Assembly: GCA_021779935.1 (NCBI GenBank)
Contig: JAJXZT010000040.1
Location: 1-64,000, forward strand
DNA: 64,000 nucleotides
Source: Acidobacteriota bacterium
GTDB lineage: Bacteria; Acidobacteriota; Terriglobia; Terriglobales; Acidobacteriaceae
Reading direction: 5' to 3'
Part shown: in pieces, positions 15,545 to 24,516 of the stretch
Numbering within the stretch: position 1 is the first letter of the stretch
How the letters are laid out: each line of letters opens with the position of its first letter
Translations under genes and position numbers: made by a program
The notes under the pieces: model-generated
Told to the model about the DNA's origin: nothing
What the model saw: only the letters and a program-made list of their open reading frames with translations
Databases searched by the model: none

Positions 15545-18121
15545 TTACTTGCCGCCTTCCCGCTCCCGGTTTTTTGCATGGTCCAGCGTCCGCCGAATTT
15601 CCTGAAGCAGATCCGGACGGGCAAACGGCTTCTGGAGAAATCCGCTGCTCTGGTCGCTGATCGCGAGTTGTACCAGTTCGTTGTCCGTGTGGCCGGACAT
15701 ATACAGCACCTTGAGTCCCTTTCGGCTTGCCTGCGCTTCCGACGCGACGGCTGGTCCGCTCATCTTCGGCATCACCACGTCCGTGAGCAGCAGGTCGATC
15801 CGCCCGGAATAAGTCTTCGCAATCCGTACCGCATCCATTGAATCCTGGGCTTCCAGCACTGCATAGCCTGAATCGCGCAGCGTCTCGGCCGTGAGCTTTC
15901 GCAGCATCGTCTCGTCTTCCACCAGCAGGATCGTTTCCGTTCCCAGGCCATTTCCCGACGGCTGGCGGAGCGCTTCTTCCGCATCCTCCACGCGGCTGGC
16001 CAGCGGCAGGTAGATGATGAACATCGTGCCTCGGCCCACTTCGCTCTTTACCTGTATGAACCCGTTGCTTTGCTCCACCGCGCCGTAGACCGTGGAGAGC
16101 CCCAACCCGGTTCCCTTGCCCATTTCCTTGGTTGTGAAGAAGGGTTCAAATATCTGCGCCTGCGTGGAAGGGTCCATTCCCGCCCCGGTGTCGCTCACCG
16201 ACACGGTCACGTAAGGGCCGCTCCCCACTGGAAGAATCGTCACCAGCGCCGGGTCTGGCCCATCCGCGTTCCCGGTTTCAATCGTCAGCGATCCGCCCTC
16301 TGGCATTGCATCCCGTGCATTCACCGAAAGGTTCATCAGGAGTTGCACGATCTGTCCAGGGTCCGCCATCACTCTCCCCGGATTTGCGCCCATCACGATT
16401 TTGAATTCGATGTCCTCGCCGATCAGGCGGCGAAGCATTTTTTCCGTGTCGGACAGCACATCATTGACTTCGACGATCTTCAGTTGCATCACGCTTTGGC
16501 GGCTGAACGCCAGCAGTTGCCTGGTCAATCCCGCGGCACGTTCGCCGGCGTCATAAATCATCTGCAGCCTTGCGTGGCTTGGATCGTGCGCCGGACACTT
16601 CTCCAGCAGAATCTCTCCATAGCCGAGAATGATGGCCAGCAGGTTGTTGAAATCGTGTGCGATTCCTCCCGCCAGCCGCCCCACGGCTTCCATCTTCTGC
16701 GCCTGCCTCAGCCGCGTCTCCAGCTTCCGCTGCTCCGTCACGTCTCTTACCAGCGATAGCAACCGCTGCCGTCCCTGGACCTGGATCACCTCCGCAGAGA
16801 CTTCGCACATGATCATCCGCCCCGATTTGGTGCACAATTCAATCGATTCTTCTCGGATGGATTCGCCTCGGCGGAGCCGTTCGGCCAGCGTAGTCCGCAC
16901 CGTTTCGTCCGGCAGGATTCCGGCATCCATCGCGGTCTTCCCAATCATCTCCTCGCGCTCGCGCCCGATCATGCGCACGAATGCATCGTTTATTTCCACG
17001 TACTTCCCGTCGGCCAGATCGGTGATCGTCATTCCCAAGGGGTTGGAGCGGAACGCCTTTACAAACCGTTCTTCCGACTGGCGCAGCTCTTCTTCATTTC
17101 GACGTTGCTTTTCCAGGTCCTCCCGCAGGAAGTTGACCTGATCGTGACGCCAGATCGCATACGCAATGCTCATCAGGAGCGCCAGGGTGGTCAGCAGGAT
17201 TGCGGTTGCCGACAGTGCGACCGTCCGAAAACCAGCCAGCGCTTCCTTTCGATCCACCTTCGTCACCATTCCCCAGCCGACGATCGGAACTTGTCGCGTC
17301 ACGGCAAAGACGCGACGCCCTCTATAGTCCGTGAATGCTCCGAACCGCCTCACTCCCTGCACCGCAAGCTGTTCCGCAATATCCGGCACGGGAACCGCCC
17401 CGTCTTCTCGAAGATCTCTCAGGGGCGAAACGAATACCACTCGATCGCCCAATTTCTCGGCCAGCAACGTCTCTCCGCTCTTGCTCGCAGCGGCGTCGCT
17501 GAGGAAGATGAAGCGCATGGCGGCCGCGCGTGTCACCAGCACCAGAGTCCCCAGCCTTCGGTCTTTTTGCCGTACCGGGACAAAGACTGCCAGTCTGGCA
17601 AACGCCGGTGCGGGAGCGGATCGCAATACGGTCAGCACCGCTGCGCTCGATCTTTGCGTACGCGCCATCTCTGTAATTGCCGCATCCGGCGGTGGCGCCC
17701 CCGTTGAGCTTGTCGCCACTTCTCCACGCGAATCCAGCAGGTAGATGTGGGCATAATCGTTGTCGTTGCGGAAGACATCCAGCACGCTCGTCACGTGCTC
17801 GCGCACCGTCCGGGCAGTCCGTGAGGAGGACGACAACGCCGCGATGCTCGCTGGGAAAGACGCGACCGTGTGGCCGTCGGCGATTCGCTCGTTGATCCAG
17901 GCGACGAATAACCGCTCGTTCGAATCCGCCACGCGCGTCAGCGTATCCTTCGTGTCGCCCAGCAGACTGTTGTATTCGCTGCGAACAATGAGCGCCGTAA
18001 TCGCAATGCCGAGCAGCATCGCGGCAATCAGCATAATCGCGTAGGAGCGCGGAAACCTTCCGAGTGTAGTAGAGGTGGAACGACTGCTTATTGCCGGCGC
18101 TTGCTGGGTACTTGGATCCAT
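15545..18121 (-). CDS. Hybrid sensor histidine kinase (periplasmic sensor, PAS, HisKA, HATPase, receiver)
   Basis: The 858-residue inner-membrane kinase has TM1 at about 28-47, a Cache-like extracytoplasmic sensor to about 300 and TM2 at 301-325. A PAS domain follows (355-470), then HisKA with the phospho-His489 in GGIAHDFNNLL. The HATPase domain (about 590-710) has SDTGAGMDP and GKGTGLGLSTVYG. A C-terminal receiver (735-850) has phospho-acceptor Asp781. The DFNNLL box marks the NtrB-like hybrid group common in Acidobacteriota. A GGGAGG site precedes the ATG. No transcription factor partner is adjacent. Confidence 0.93.
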   Translation of the reverse strand: MDPSTQQAPAISSRSTSTTLGRFPRSYAIMLIAAMLLGIAITALIVRSEYNSLLGDTKDTLTRVADSNERLFVAWINERIADGHTVASFPASIAALSSSSRTARTVREHVTSVLDVFRNDNDYAHIYLLDSRGEVATSSTGAPPPDAAITEMARTQRSSAAVLTVLRSAPAPAFARLAVFVPVRQKDRRLGTLVLVTRAAAMRFIFLSDAAASKSGETLLAEKLGDRVVFVSPLRDLREDGAVPVPDIAEQLAVQGVRRFGAFTDYRGRRVFAVTRQVPIVGWGMVTKVDRKEALAGFRTVALSATAILLTTLALLMSIAYAIWRHDQVNFLREDLEKQRRNEEELRQSEERFVKAFRSNPLGMTITDLADGKYVEINDAFVRMIGREREEMIGKTAMDAGILPDETVRTTLAERLRRGESIREESIELCTKSGRMIMCEVSAEVIQVQGRQRLLSLVRDVTEQRKLETRLRQAQKMEAVGRLAGGIAHDFNNLLAIILGYGEILLEKCPAHDPSHARLQMIYDAGERAAGLTRQLLAFSRQSVMQLKIVEVNDVLSDTEKMLRRLIGEDIEFKIVMGANPGRVMADPGQIVQLLMNLSVNARDAMPEGGSLTIETGNADGPDPALVTILPVGSGPYVTVSVSDTGAGMDPSTQAQIFEPFFTTKEMGKGTGLGLSTVYGAVEQSNGFIQVKSEVGRGTMFIIYLPLASRVEDAEEALRQPSGNGLGTETILLVEDETMLRKLTAETLRDSGYAVLEAQDSMDAVRIAKTYSGRIDLLLTDVVMPKMSGPAVASEAQASRKGLKVLYMSGHTDNELVQLAISDQSSGFLQKPFARPDLLQEIRRTLDHAKNREREGGK

Positions 18122-18329
18122 GGTTCGCCTCCCTCGCTTACAAGGGTTACTTCGCGACGCGGATTCCCAGTCCCGCGGTTTCCATCAGGGTGCAATCACA
18201 ACAGGCGGTCACTCCCGGAAGTATAAATGGCGCCCCATGCACTAGCCCGTGATCTCAATCATATTAGCGCACGCAACTGATCATAACCGTGAAGCCGTCC
18301 TCCCCAAATGTGCCATCTGGCGTGCCTTT

Positions 18330-18797
18330 TCAGTCAGTCCTTACTGGAGGAACGTCTCCGGAAATGCGGCTTATCTGCTGTGAGCATATCTTCCATCGAC
18401 CATGCTGCCTGACATACATTCTCATATATCGATACAGTCCGCCATACCCATTCGTGTCGTTGGCAAATTCCACAATCGACCGGCCCACTACCACCGCCGC
18501 ATCCCCGTAGACCCGCACCCGGCGATCCGTTACCTCCAACCGCTTATAGATGAGTCGCCGTGGTTGCATCCGTGCAATCAGCGCGCTCTTCGACACAACC
18601 GTTCCGTTCGCCCCAACCGCTACAAAGTCGTCCGTCAGCATGTTCGCCAAGCCTGCGGCGTCTCCCCGGTAGCTGAATTCCGTGGCCGCCTCGTCGAGCT
18701 TCGTGATCTTATTCGGAACGGAGTTTTCCGTCTCCTGGCCGCGACACACTCCCGCAACCAGTCCCACAGCAAGTAGACTAAGCAAGAGATATCGCAC
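18330..18797 (-). CDS. Exported NTF2-like (SnoaL/DUF4440) protein
   Basis: The protein has 155 residues with a signal peptide (YLLLSLLAVGLVAGVCRGQ). It then has an NTF2-like cone domain: DEAATEFSYRGDAAGLANMLTDDFVAVGANG, VYGDAAVVVGRSIVEF, MRMYVRQHGRWKICSQQIS. This DUF4440 pattern is widespread in Acidobacteriota, and most members have no known substrate. The start is a GTG with AGGAGA 9 bases upstream; the open frame continues to 18860 but lacks a site there. It is divergent from the PAS gene by about 40 bp. Confidence 0.8.
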   Translation of the reverse strand: MRYLLLSLLAVGLVAGVCRGQETENSVPNKITKLDEAATEFSYRGDAAGLANMLTDDFVAVGANGTVVSKSALIARMQPRRLIYKRLEVTDRRVRVYGDAAVVVGRSIVEFANDTNGYGGLYRYMRMYVRQHGRWKICSQQISRISGDVPPVRTD

Positions 18798-18839
18798 GGA
18801 GACAATCTCCTGGTGAATTGGTGATGGACAAGGGGGAGG

Positions 18840-19504
18840 ATGGAAACCCGCGAACGTCATTTCGGTCCATTCGTCGCATCCTATCTTCGTGATTCCGCAG
18901 CCATTGTTTCGCTGCTGCTGGACCGTTCGGGCCTCATCATCGAATGCAATACCGGGCTATTGCAAGAACTGAATCTTGCCTCCACGGACCTGGTGGGACA
19001 GCCATGTTCCCGCCTGCTCACCGCACCCGATGCCGGCGCTCTCGTCGATTGCAATCTTACTGGCGGGGCGGCGCCGCGTCTGCTCAACTTCGTTGTTCGT
19101 AACGATCACACGGTCGTTACATTTCGGTGCCGTGCGGAATTCGATAAGGATTACATTCTTGTCCTTGGCGAACGGCTGGGGAGGAAGGCGGCAGGCTTGA
19201 GGATTCTCTGCTCCATCTGAACAACGAGTTAGCAGTACTCGCGCGCGAGAACGCACGCCTGCGCAGTGAGGCCGAGCACGCCAATTCCGCGCTGCAGGTT
19301 GCACTCCGCGATCTCCAGACCTCTTACTGGCACATCCAGAAGATCCAGGATGTTCTGCCCATCTGCATGCGATGCAATCGGGTGCGCAACGCCGACGCAA
19401 TCTGGCAGGACCTGGCCGACTACCTCAAAAGCAACGCGCTCTTCCTCAGTCATGGATATTGTCCGGAATGTCTCGAAGAATGGAAGAAGGAGCAGGGACT
19501 GTGA
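18840..19504 (+). pseudogene. PAS domain plus coiled-coil zinc-ribbon sensor, frameshifted
   Basis: The first frame (18840 to about 19181) encodes a PAS domain: FVASYLRDSAAIVSLLLDRSGLIIECN, then FDKDYILVLGERLG. It then ends early at 19220. The next frame continues sensibly to 19504 with EDSLLHLNNELAVLARENARLRSE, a coiled coil. After that comes LPICMRCNRVRNAD...YCPECLEEW, a CxxC/CxxC module seen at the end of PAS signalling proteins. One extra G in the GGGG run at 19178-19181 would join them. The cause could be a real inactivating deletion, a sequence error, or slippage. The end overlaps the next gene as GTGA. Confidence 0.8.
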
Positions 19505-20312
19505 CCGGCGAACAACGGATGCATCTCGCTGACCTGTTGCGCACACGACGTGACGATCTCGCGGATCGCGCCACGCAGATGTTCTATGTTCGCCATCCCG
19601 AGTGGTGGGAGCGCTTTGGCCCCCGAGGCCGCGAACTCACGCGCCAGGACTCCGCGCACAACATCGATTTTCTCGCCGGAGCCGCCGATGCCGGAAACGC
19701 CGAGAGCTTCGCGGCGTATTGCCTCTGGTCCGCCCGCTTGCTTGAGTCCCGGGGCATCGCCCTCGACTATCGCGCACAAGGCATTCCCTCCTCGATGTCT
19801 ACAGCGATTTATTGGAACCGTCGCTGTATCGCATCGGGTGGCTCTGGGAATCGAACCGAATCAGCGTAGCCAGCGAACACATTGCCACGGCCATCGTCCA
19901 ATATGTCATGATCCGCCTCTTCGAATACGCGGGCTCTCCGCACCCGGACCAGCGTGCTCTCGTAACCGGAGTCCGTGGCGAGCAACACCAGGTCGGGGGC
20001 ATGATGATCGCAGACATGTTCGCTCTGCATCACTGGGACGTCCGCTTCCTCGGCACCGACATCCCCGAGAACGCTATCCTCGACTCCGTTCAGGAGTTTC
20101 TTCCGAATCTCGTCGCGATCTCCACCACCATGCTGTTCAACGTCCGCCAGGTTCGCGATCTCATCGCCAAGTGCCGGAACATCGTCCCTGCGGCGAGAGT
20201 CATCGTCGGAGGAGCCATCTTTCGCGCAGATCCTTCTCTCTACCAGGAGGTTTGCGCGGACGGTTTTGCCCCCAACGTTAAAACCGCGGCGTCGCTCTTC
20301 GCAAAAAGTTGA
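19501..20312 (+). pseudogene. Cobalamin (B12)-binding domain protein, frameshifted
   Basis: The protein starts at a GTG with AAGGAG 8 bases upstream, overlapping the PAS gene stop. The first frame runs through ADRATQMFYVRHPEWWERFGPRG to about 19788. The second frame carries LLDVYSDLLEPSLYRIGWLWE, SVASEHIATAIVQ, and the B12-binding Rossmann part GEQHQVGGMMIADMFALHHW. The last has the E-x-H-x-x-G lower-ligand motif seen in MtbC/CarH-type domains. One extra C in the CCC at 19786-19788 would restore a single frame of about 270 residues. With the preceding gene it looks like a light, redox or corrinoid sensing cassette. Confidence 0.8.
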
Positions 20313-20370
20313 GTTTTCCCGGTCGGCTGTTGATTTTGCTTGTGGCTTGCGGCTTGTAACTTGGAAAGTA

Positions 20371-20447
20371 TGGCGCGCCCTGAGAGATTCGAACTCCCGG
20401 CCTTCTGATTCGTAGTCAGACGCTCTATCCAGCTGAGCTAAGGGCGC
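20371..20447 (-). tRNA. tRNA-Arg (anticodon ACG)
   Basis: The 77-nt cloverleaf on the minus strand has acceptor arms GCGCCCT/AGGGCGC and D-arm TAGCTCAGCTGGATAGAGC. The anticodon loop is CTACGAA (ACG), the T-arm contains GTTCGAATC, and CCA is encoded. A34 must be deaminated to inosine to read CGU/CGC/CGA; the deaminase gene tadA is at 53888-54346. Confidence 0.97.
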
Positions 20448-20554
20448 TTAGGCAAGTGTGTATCGCACACTCACGCAGACGTTCTGGCGAACATCTGCAT
20501 GTAAATATAACACAAGGCCGTGCCCCTTCTGCAACTCGCAGTGGTTTCGATTCT

Positions 20555-20941
20555 TCAGACTTCCCTGTTATCGCATTCCAGCAGTTCGTGCAGCGCCTCC
20601 AATAATTCCTTGGGACGCGCCCCCTTCAGTAGCACGCGGTCAAATAACCCTTTTGGTATCCTCAGGTCTTCCGCCACCGTACCCGAAAGCAGTATCAGCG
20701 GAACGGTGGGCCAAATAGTTTTGAATTGCCGCGCCAGTTCCACGCCCGTAGTGTCCGGCAGGTTGTAGTCCATCACGGCCAGCGACACATTTTCTTTCTG
20801 CATCCTCATCAACGCCATTTCTCCCGTCGTTGCTGTCAGCACTTCGTATCCATGAATACCAAGGTATGCTCCACGGCTGGCCAGGATAGGTTCGCAGTCA
20901 TCCACATATAGGATTATCGCTACGCCTGTTCGCTTGGACAC
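20555..20941 (-). CDS. Single-domain response regulator (receiver)
   Basis: The 128-residue receiver has the acidic pair Asp14-Asp15 (ILYVDDCE), phospho-acceptor Asp58 (AVMDYNLPD), Ser86 (LLSGT) and the conserved Lys106 (RVLLKGA). It has no output domain, so it acts by phosphotransfer or protein contact. The start is a GTG with GGAGG 8 bases upstream. The histidine kinase at 15545-18121 is the nearest candidate partner, but other genes lie between them. Confidence 0.87.
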   Translation of the reverse strand: MSKRTGVAIILYVDDCEPILASRGAYLGIHGYEVLTATTGEMALMRMQKENVSLAVMDYNLPDTTGVELARQFKTIWPTVPLILLSGTVAEDLRIPKGLFDRVLLKGARPKELLEALHELLECDNREV

Positions 20942-21181
20942 AGCTGACCCTCCACATCCTTGAACCGGCCACGGTAGCATGTCGTATCACGATCTGTGTA
21001 GATTTATACTACCTGCAGGGACACGTCCCATCGGACATCTATTCATCGATCTTCTGTAACCATGTAGCTGTTACCATGGAATTCTTTTCCACATCATTGA
21101 GGCGTACGATCATCATTTTATTGCTTGCTGCAATTTTCCTCGAACAATATCAAAGAAAAGCAACGTTGAGGATTCTGATTA

Positions 21182-21355
21182 ATGCATGGTAAGACTCAAG
21201 GACGAACCTGTCCGAGGTGTGGCCGTCCGCGAGCTTTTCGCGAACGAAGGGATTGGCTCGACCGCCTGAGAACAAAACTCACGGGAAAGGTTCCCTTTCG
21301 CTGCAAGGAATGTACGTACCGTATATTCATGTGGATCGATCCCCGCGATATTTAG
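21182..21355 (+). CDS. 57-residue zinc-ribbon protein
   Basis: This short frame encodes MHGKTQGRTCPRCG, then a basic helix RERRDWLDRLRTKLTGK, then VPFRCKECTYRIFMW. The two CxxC knuckles (TCPRCG and RCKECT) separated by a cationic segment fit a small zinc ribbon, perhaps nucleic-acid binding. A GAGG lies about 10 bases upstream. It ends 25 bp before a strong hairpin. It is too short for routine gene calling; no family name is known to me. Confidence 0.7.
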   Translation: MHGKTQGRTCPRCGRPRAFRERRDWLDRLRTKLTGKVPFRCKECTYRIFMWIDPRDI

Positions 21356-21380
21356 CTGCTCTCAAATCTTTTGCAGAAAA

Positions 21381-21412
21381 CAACTCAGGCGGCCTTTCGG
21401 CCGCCTGAGTTG
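21381..21412 (-). terminator. Strong bidirectional-type terminator hairpin
   Basis: A perfect 14-bp stem (CAACTCAGGCGGCC / GGCCGCCTGAGTTG) has a TTTC loop. Read on the minus strand it is followed by TTTTC, so it terminates the aldehyde dehydrogenase gene. It may also stop the zinc-ribbon transcript. Confidence 0.8.
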
Positions 21413-21433
21413 TTCTCGCTACTCGCGGTTGTA

Positions 21434-22942
21434 TCACGCGTACCGTGCGCACACAGCCTTTGTTTCAGTGTAGAGCTCCAGCGCTTCGTGTCCCATCTCG
21501 CGCCCCCAACCGCTCTGCTTGTATCCGCCAAACGGCAGCGCCGCGTCGAAGATGTTGTAGCAGTTGATCCACACGGTTCCGGCGCGAAGTTCCGCCGCAA
21601 GCGAGTGCGCCTTGTTGATGTTCGTCGTCCAGATGCCGGCCGCCAGGCCGTACACGGTATCGTTCGCCGCCGGCAGCAGTTCTTCCACGTTCTTGTACGG
21701 AATCGCCGTCACCACTGGTCCAAAGATTTCTTCCTGCACAATCTTCATGTTCTGTTTCGTGTTCACCATCACAGTCGGTTCCACAAAGTAACCCTTGTCG
21801 CCAACCTTGTGTCCGCCCGCCGCCGCTTTCGCGCCTTCGGAGAACCCTGACTCCAGGTACCCGCATACGCGGCGCAACTGTTCGTCGGAAACCAGTGGGC
21901 CGAGCTGTGTCGCGGGATCGAGTCCCGGACCTACCTTGATCTTCTTCGCCTGCTCGGACACGCCTTCGACCACCTTGTCGTAGATCGCCGCATCGACATA
22001 GAGGCGCGAACCCGCGCAGCAGCACTGTCCGTGATTGAAGAAGATCGCGCTCGCCGCTCCGGGAATTGCGATTTCGAGATCCGCGTCCTTCATAATCACG
22101 TTCGGCGATTTGCCGCCGAGTTCCAGCGTGACTTTCTTCAGGTTCCCTGCCGCAGCTTTCACGATCATCTTGCCAACTTCGGTCGATCCGGTGAACGCGA
22201 TCTTGTCGACATCGGGATGCGCCGCCAGCGCCGCGCCCGCCGTTTCGCCATACCCCGGAACCACGTTCACCACGCCGTCCGGGAACCCAGCTTCCATGAT
22301 CAACTCGGCCAGACGCAGCGCGGAAAGCGGCGTCTGCTCCGCTGGTTTCAGGACAATGGTGCAACCCGCAGCCAGCGCCGGTCCCAGCTTCCACGCCGCC
22401 ATGAGCAACGGGAAATTCCAGGGAATGATTTGTCCGACCACGCCAACCGGCTCGCGCAACGTATAGGCGTGATACCGCGCGCCTGGCGTATAAGGCACGG
22501 AGAGCGGAATCGTGTTGCCCTCCAACTTTGTCGTCCATCCCGCCATGTAGCGGAACAACTCCGCCGCCAGGGGAACGTCTGCCGCGCGCGCCACCGTCAG
22601 CGGCTTGCCGTTGTCCAGCGATTCCAGCGTAGCCAACTCTTCCGTGTGCTTGTCGATCAGGTCGCCAAGCTTCCAAATCAGCCGTCCGCGCTCGGAGGCG
22701 GTCATGCGCCGCCATGGAGAATCGTTTTCAAATGCCTTGCGCGCCGCAGCCACCGCGCGGTCGATGTCTTCCTTGTCGCCCTCGGCGACCATCGCAAGGA
22801 CTTCTCCTGTCGCCGGATTGTAGGTCGGAAACGTTTTGCCCGACGCTGCCGCCATCCACTTGCCATTGATCAGCATCTTGCGGGTCTGCGCGACAAATTG
22901 GGCCGCGTTTGCATCGATATTTGTAGATACAGTCGTCGCCAT
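21434..22942 (-). CDS. NAD(P)+-dependent aldehyde dehydrogenase
   Basis: The 502-residue ALDH oxidises an aldehyde to the acid. The family blocks are PWNFPLLMAAWKLGPALAAG (cofactor binding), FTGSTEVGK, the general base in LELGGKSPN, and the nucleophile region FNHGQCCCAGSRLYV. EEIFGPVV and LPFGGYKQSGWGRE are also present. The block pattern is closest to class 1/2 or betaine-aldehyde-type enzymes, but the substrate cannot be fixed. The ATG at 22942 with AAGGAG upstream is preferred; the frame is open to 23014. It is monocistronic. Confidence 0.94.
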   Translation of the reverse strand: MATTVSTNIDANAAQFVAQTRKMLINGKWMAAASGKTFPTYNPATGEVLAMVAEGDKEDIDRAVAAARKAFENDSPWRRMTASERGRLIWKLGDLIDKHTEELATLESLDNGKPLTVARAADVPLAAELFRYMAGWTTKLEGNTIPLSVPYTPGARYHAYTLREPVGVVGQIIPWNFPLLMAAWKLGPALAAGCTIVLKPAEQTPLSALRLAELIMEAGFPDGVVNVVPGYGETAGAALAAHPDVDKIAFTGSTEVGKMIVKAAAGNLKKVTLELGGKSPNVIMKDADLEIAIPGAASAIFFNHGQCCCAGSRLYVDAAIYDKVVEGVSEQAKKIKVGPGLDPATQLGPLVSDEQLRRVCGYLESGFSEGAKAAAGGHKVGDKGYFVEPTVMVNTKQNMKIVQEEIFGPVVTAIPYKNVEELLPAANDTVYGLAAGIWTTNINKAHSLAAELRAGTVWINCYNIFDAALPFGGYKQSGWGREMGHEALELYTETKAVCARYA

Positions 22943-23373
22943 AATTCTCTCCTTGGGGGAGCGTCCATGTGCATGGCTCCCTCGCGTGCGTTTGAGAAAT
23001 AGAATTCCGTGCATCTGCCGGGTTCTCTTTATCCGGCACTCGCACTCATCTGTCTTTCGTTCTTGCCGGGAGCCTGGACGGAATACGGCAAAGCCCCCTC
23101 AAGTTGCCATCCTCGACAAGGTCGCAGTTTTACCACGCGGAAAGGTGGGTGACAAGCCTTCGAAACCGGAGCGTGACTTCCCTTAAGCGATGTGTTTACT
23201 CATCAGTACCGTCGGCAGTACCTCCTGGTAAACACATTCAGTAACCAGCAAGTACCCGCGCAATCTGAGCGCTTCGCGCCGTCTTCTCCTGATGTGGAAC
23301 TGAAACATCGAACGTTTCCGAAGTTTCATTGCCACGATTGCCGCCCGCATATATCGTTCGCCCTCGAGGATAT
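22943..23373. other. 431-bp intergenic region with one inverted repeat
   Basis: This lies between the divergent aldehyde dehydrogenase and DUF2157 genes. It holds the promoters of both and the dyad at 23190-23237. Short open frames here are not supported by codon pattern or ribosome sites. Confidence 0.6.
23190..23237. repeat. Inverted repeat with 10-bp arms
   Basis: Arms ATGTGTTTAC (23190-23199) and GTAAACACAT (23228-23237) are perfectly complementary. Two GTAC tetramers inside could pair as an inner stem. It has no T-run, so a terminator is unlikely. It may be an operator pair or RNA structure. Confidence 0.45.
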
Positions 23374-24516
23374 ATGCCGATATCACCGCAACGGTTGGAG
23401 GAATTACTCAATCGCTGGACTGGCGCAACTGTCATCGACGTCGCGACCGCCGATCGCATCCGCAGCTATGAAACTCAGCAACAAAGCGGGTTGCGCCTGC
23501 GTTGGCCGGTCCTGCTCGCCATCGCATTCGGCGCACTGATGGTCGCCTCCGGAATCCTTCTCTTCATCGCCTCCCATTGGAACGACCTCTCGCCAGCGCA
23601 GCAATTCACGCTCGTGCTCGTCATGGTCGCCGGTTTCCACATCGCCGCGGGATTTGCGCACCAGCGCTTCCAGGCTCTCGCGCTCGCTCTTCATGCGGTG
23701 GGGACGATTGCTCTCGGCGGCGGAATATTCCTTGCTGGCCAGATATTCAATCTACAGGAACACTGGCCCGGCGGAATATTGCTGTGGGCTATTGGAAGTG
23801 TGCTGGCGTGGGCGTTGCTGCGCGACAACGCCCAGGCACCGCTCTCGGCGCTGCTCGTCCCCGGCTGGATTGCCTCCGAGTGGTCCGTACGCTACCAGCA
23901 CTTCCAATGGACGGAACGAACTGTTGCCGAGTTTGTTTTGGCGGTTGCAATCACGTACCTCACGGCTCGCACTGCGCGCGACGGCAGCGCATTTCGCCAG
24001 GCGCTCGGATGGATCGGCGGCATTGTTCTGCTACCTGCGGTCGGAGCCGCCATTGCATGCGCCGGAGAGAGCTATGGGGAGCACAATCACCCCCTTCCGA
24101 CAATGGCAATGCGCGTGGCGGCATTGCTATTCGTGATTGTGTTGCCGCTGCTGGTGTCATGGAGGTTGCGTGGACGGGCCGCGGTGTGGAACGCCGCCGC
24201 GCTCGCATGGGTGGTCATACTCGTCTCGTTGAACCACAGGCAGTGGTTGCAGGAACTGGCGATCTATGGCTGGTGCATTCTGGGGGCAATTGGATTGGTT
24301 TTCTGGGGATTGCACGAAGACCGTCGTGAGCGCATCGACCTTGGTATCGCCGGATTTGCCATAACTCTTCTGTTCTTTTACTTTTCCGCCATCATCGACA
24401 AACTCGGGCGCTCAGCGACCCTTATCAGTTTCGGGTTGATCTTCCTGCTCGGTGGATGGCAGCTTGAGAAGCTGCGTCGGAGACTGGTAGCCCGAACCTC
24501 GGGAGGTGTGCGATGA
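23374..24516 (+). CDS. DUF2157 multi-pass membrane protein
   Basis: The 380-residue protein has a soluble N-terminal domain (LEELLNRWTGATVIDVATADRI) followed by about ten TM helices. The block ASGILLFIASHWNDLSPAQQFTLVLVMVAGFHIAAGF is the DUF2157 signature. The ATG at 23374 with GAGGA upstream is preferred to one at 23329. The stop overlaps the next start as ATGA. DUF2157 and GDYXXLXY proteins are usually encoded together; their function is not known. Confidence 0.85.
   Translation: MPISPQRLEELLNRWTGATVIDVATADRIRSYETQQQSGLRLRWPVLLAIAFGALMVASGILLFIASHWNDLSPAQQFTLVLVMVAGFHIAAGFAHQRFQALALALHAVGTIALGGGIFLAGQIFNLQEHWPGGILLWAIGSVLAWALLRDNAQAPLSALLVPGWIASEWSVRYQHFQWTERTVAEFVLAVAITYLTARTARDGSAFRQALGWIGGIVLLPAVGAAIACAGESYGEHNHPLPTMAMRVAALLFVIVLPLLVSWRLRGRAAVWNAAALAWVVILVSLNHRQWLQELAIYGWCILGAIGLVFWGLHEDRRERIDLGIAGFAITLLFFYFSAIIDKLGRSATLISFGLIFLLGGWQLEKLRRRLVARTSGGVR

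Noticed and set aside
21076-21192. 38-codon plus-strand frame with a hydrophobic stretch
   Set aside because: It has no ribosome site and overlaps the start of the better supported zinc-ribbon gene.
21465-22715. 416-codon minus-strand frame inside the aldehyde dehydrogenase
   Set aside because: It is a second frame of the same strand with Arg/Gly bias and no domain, while the other frame gives a full ALDH.
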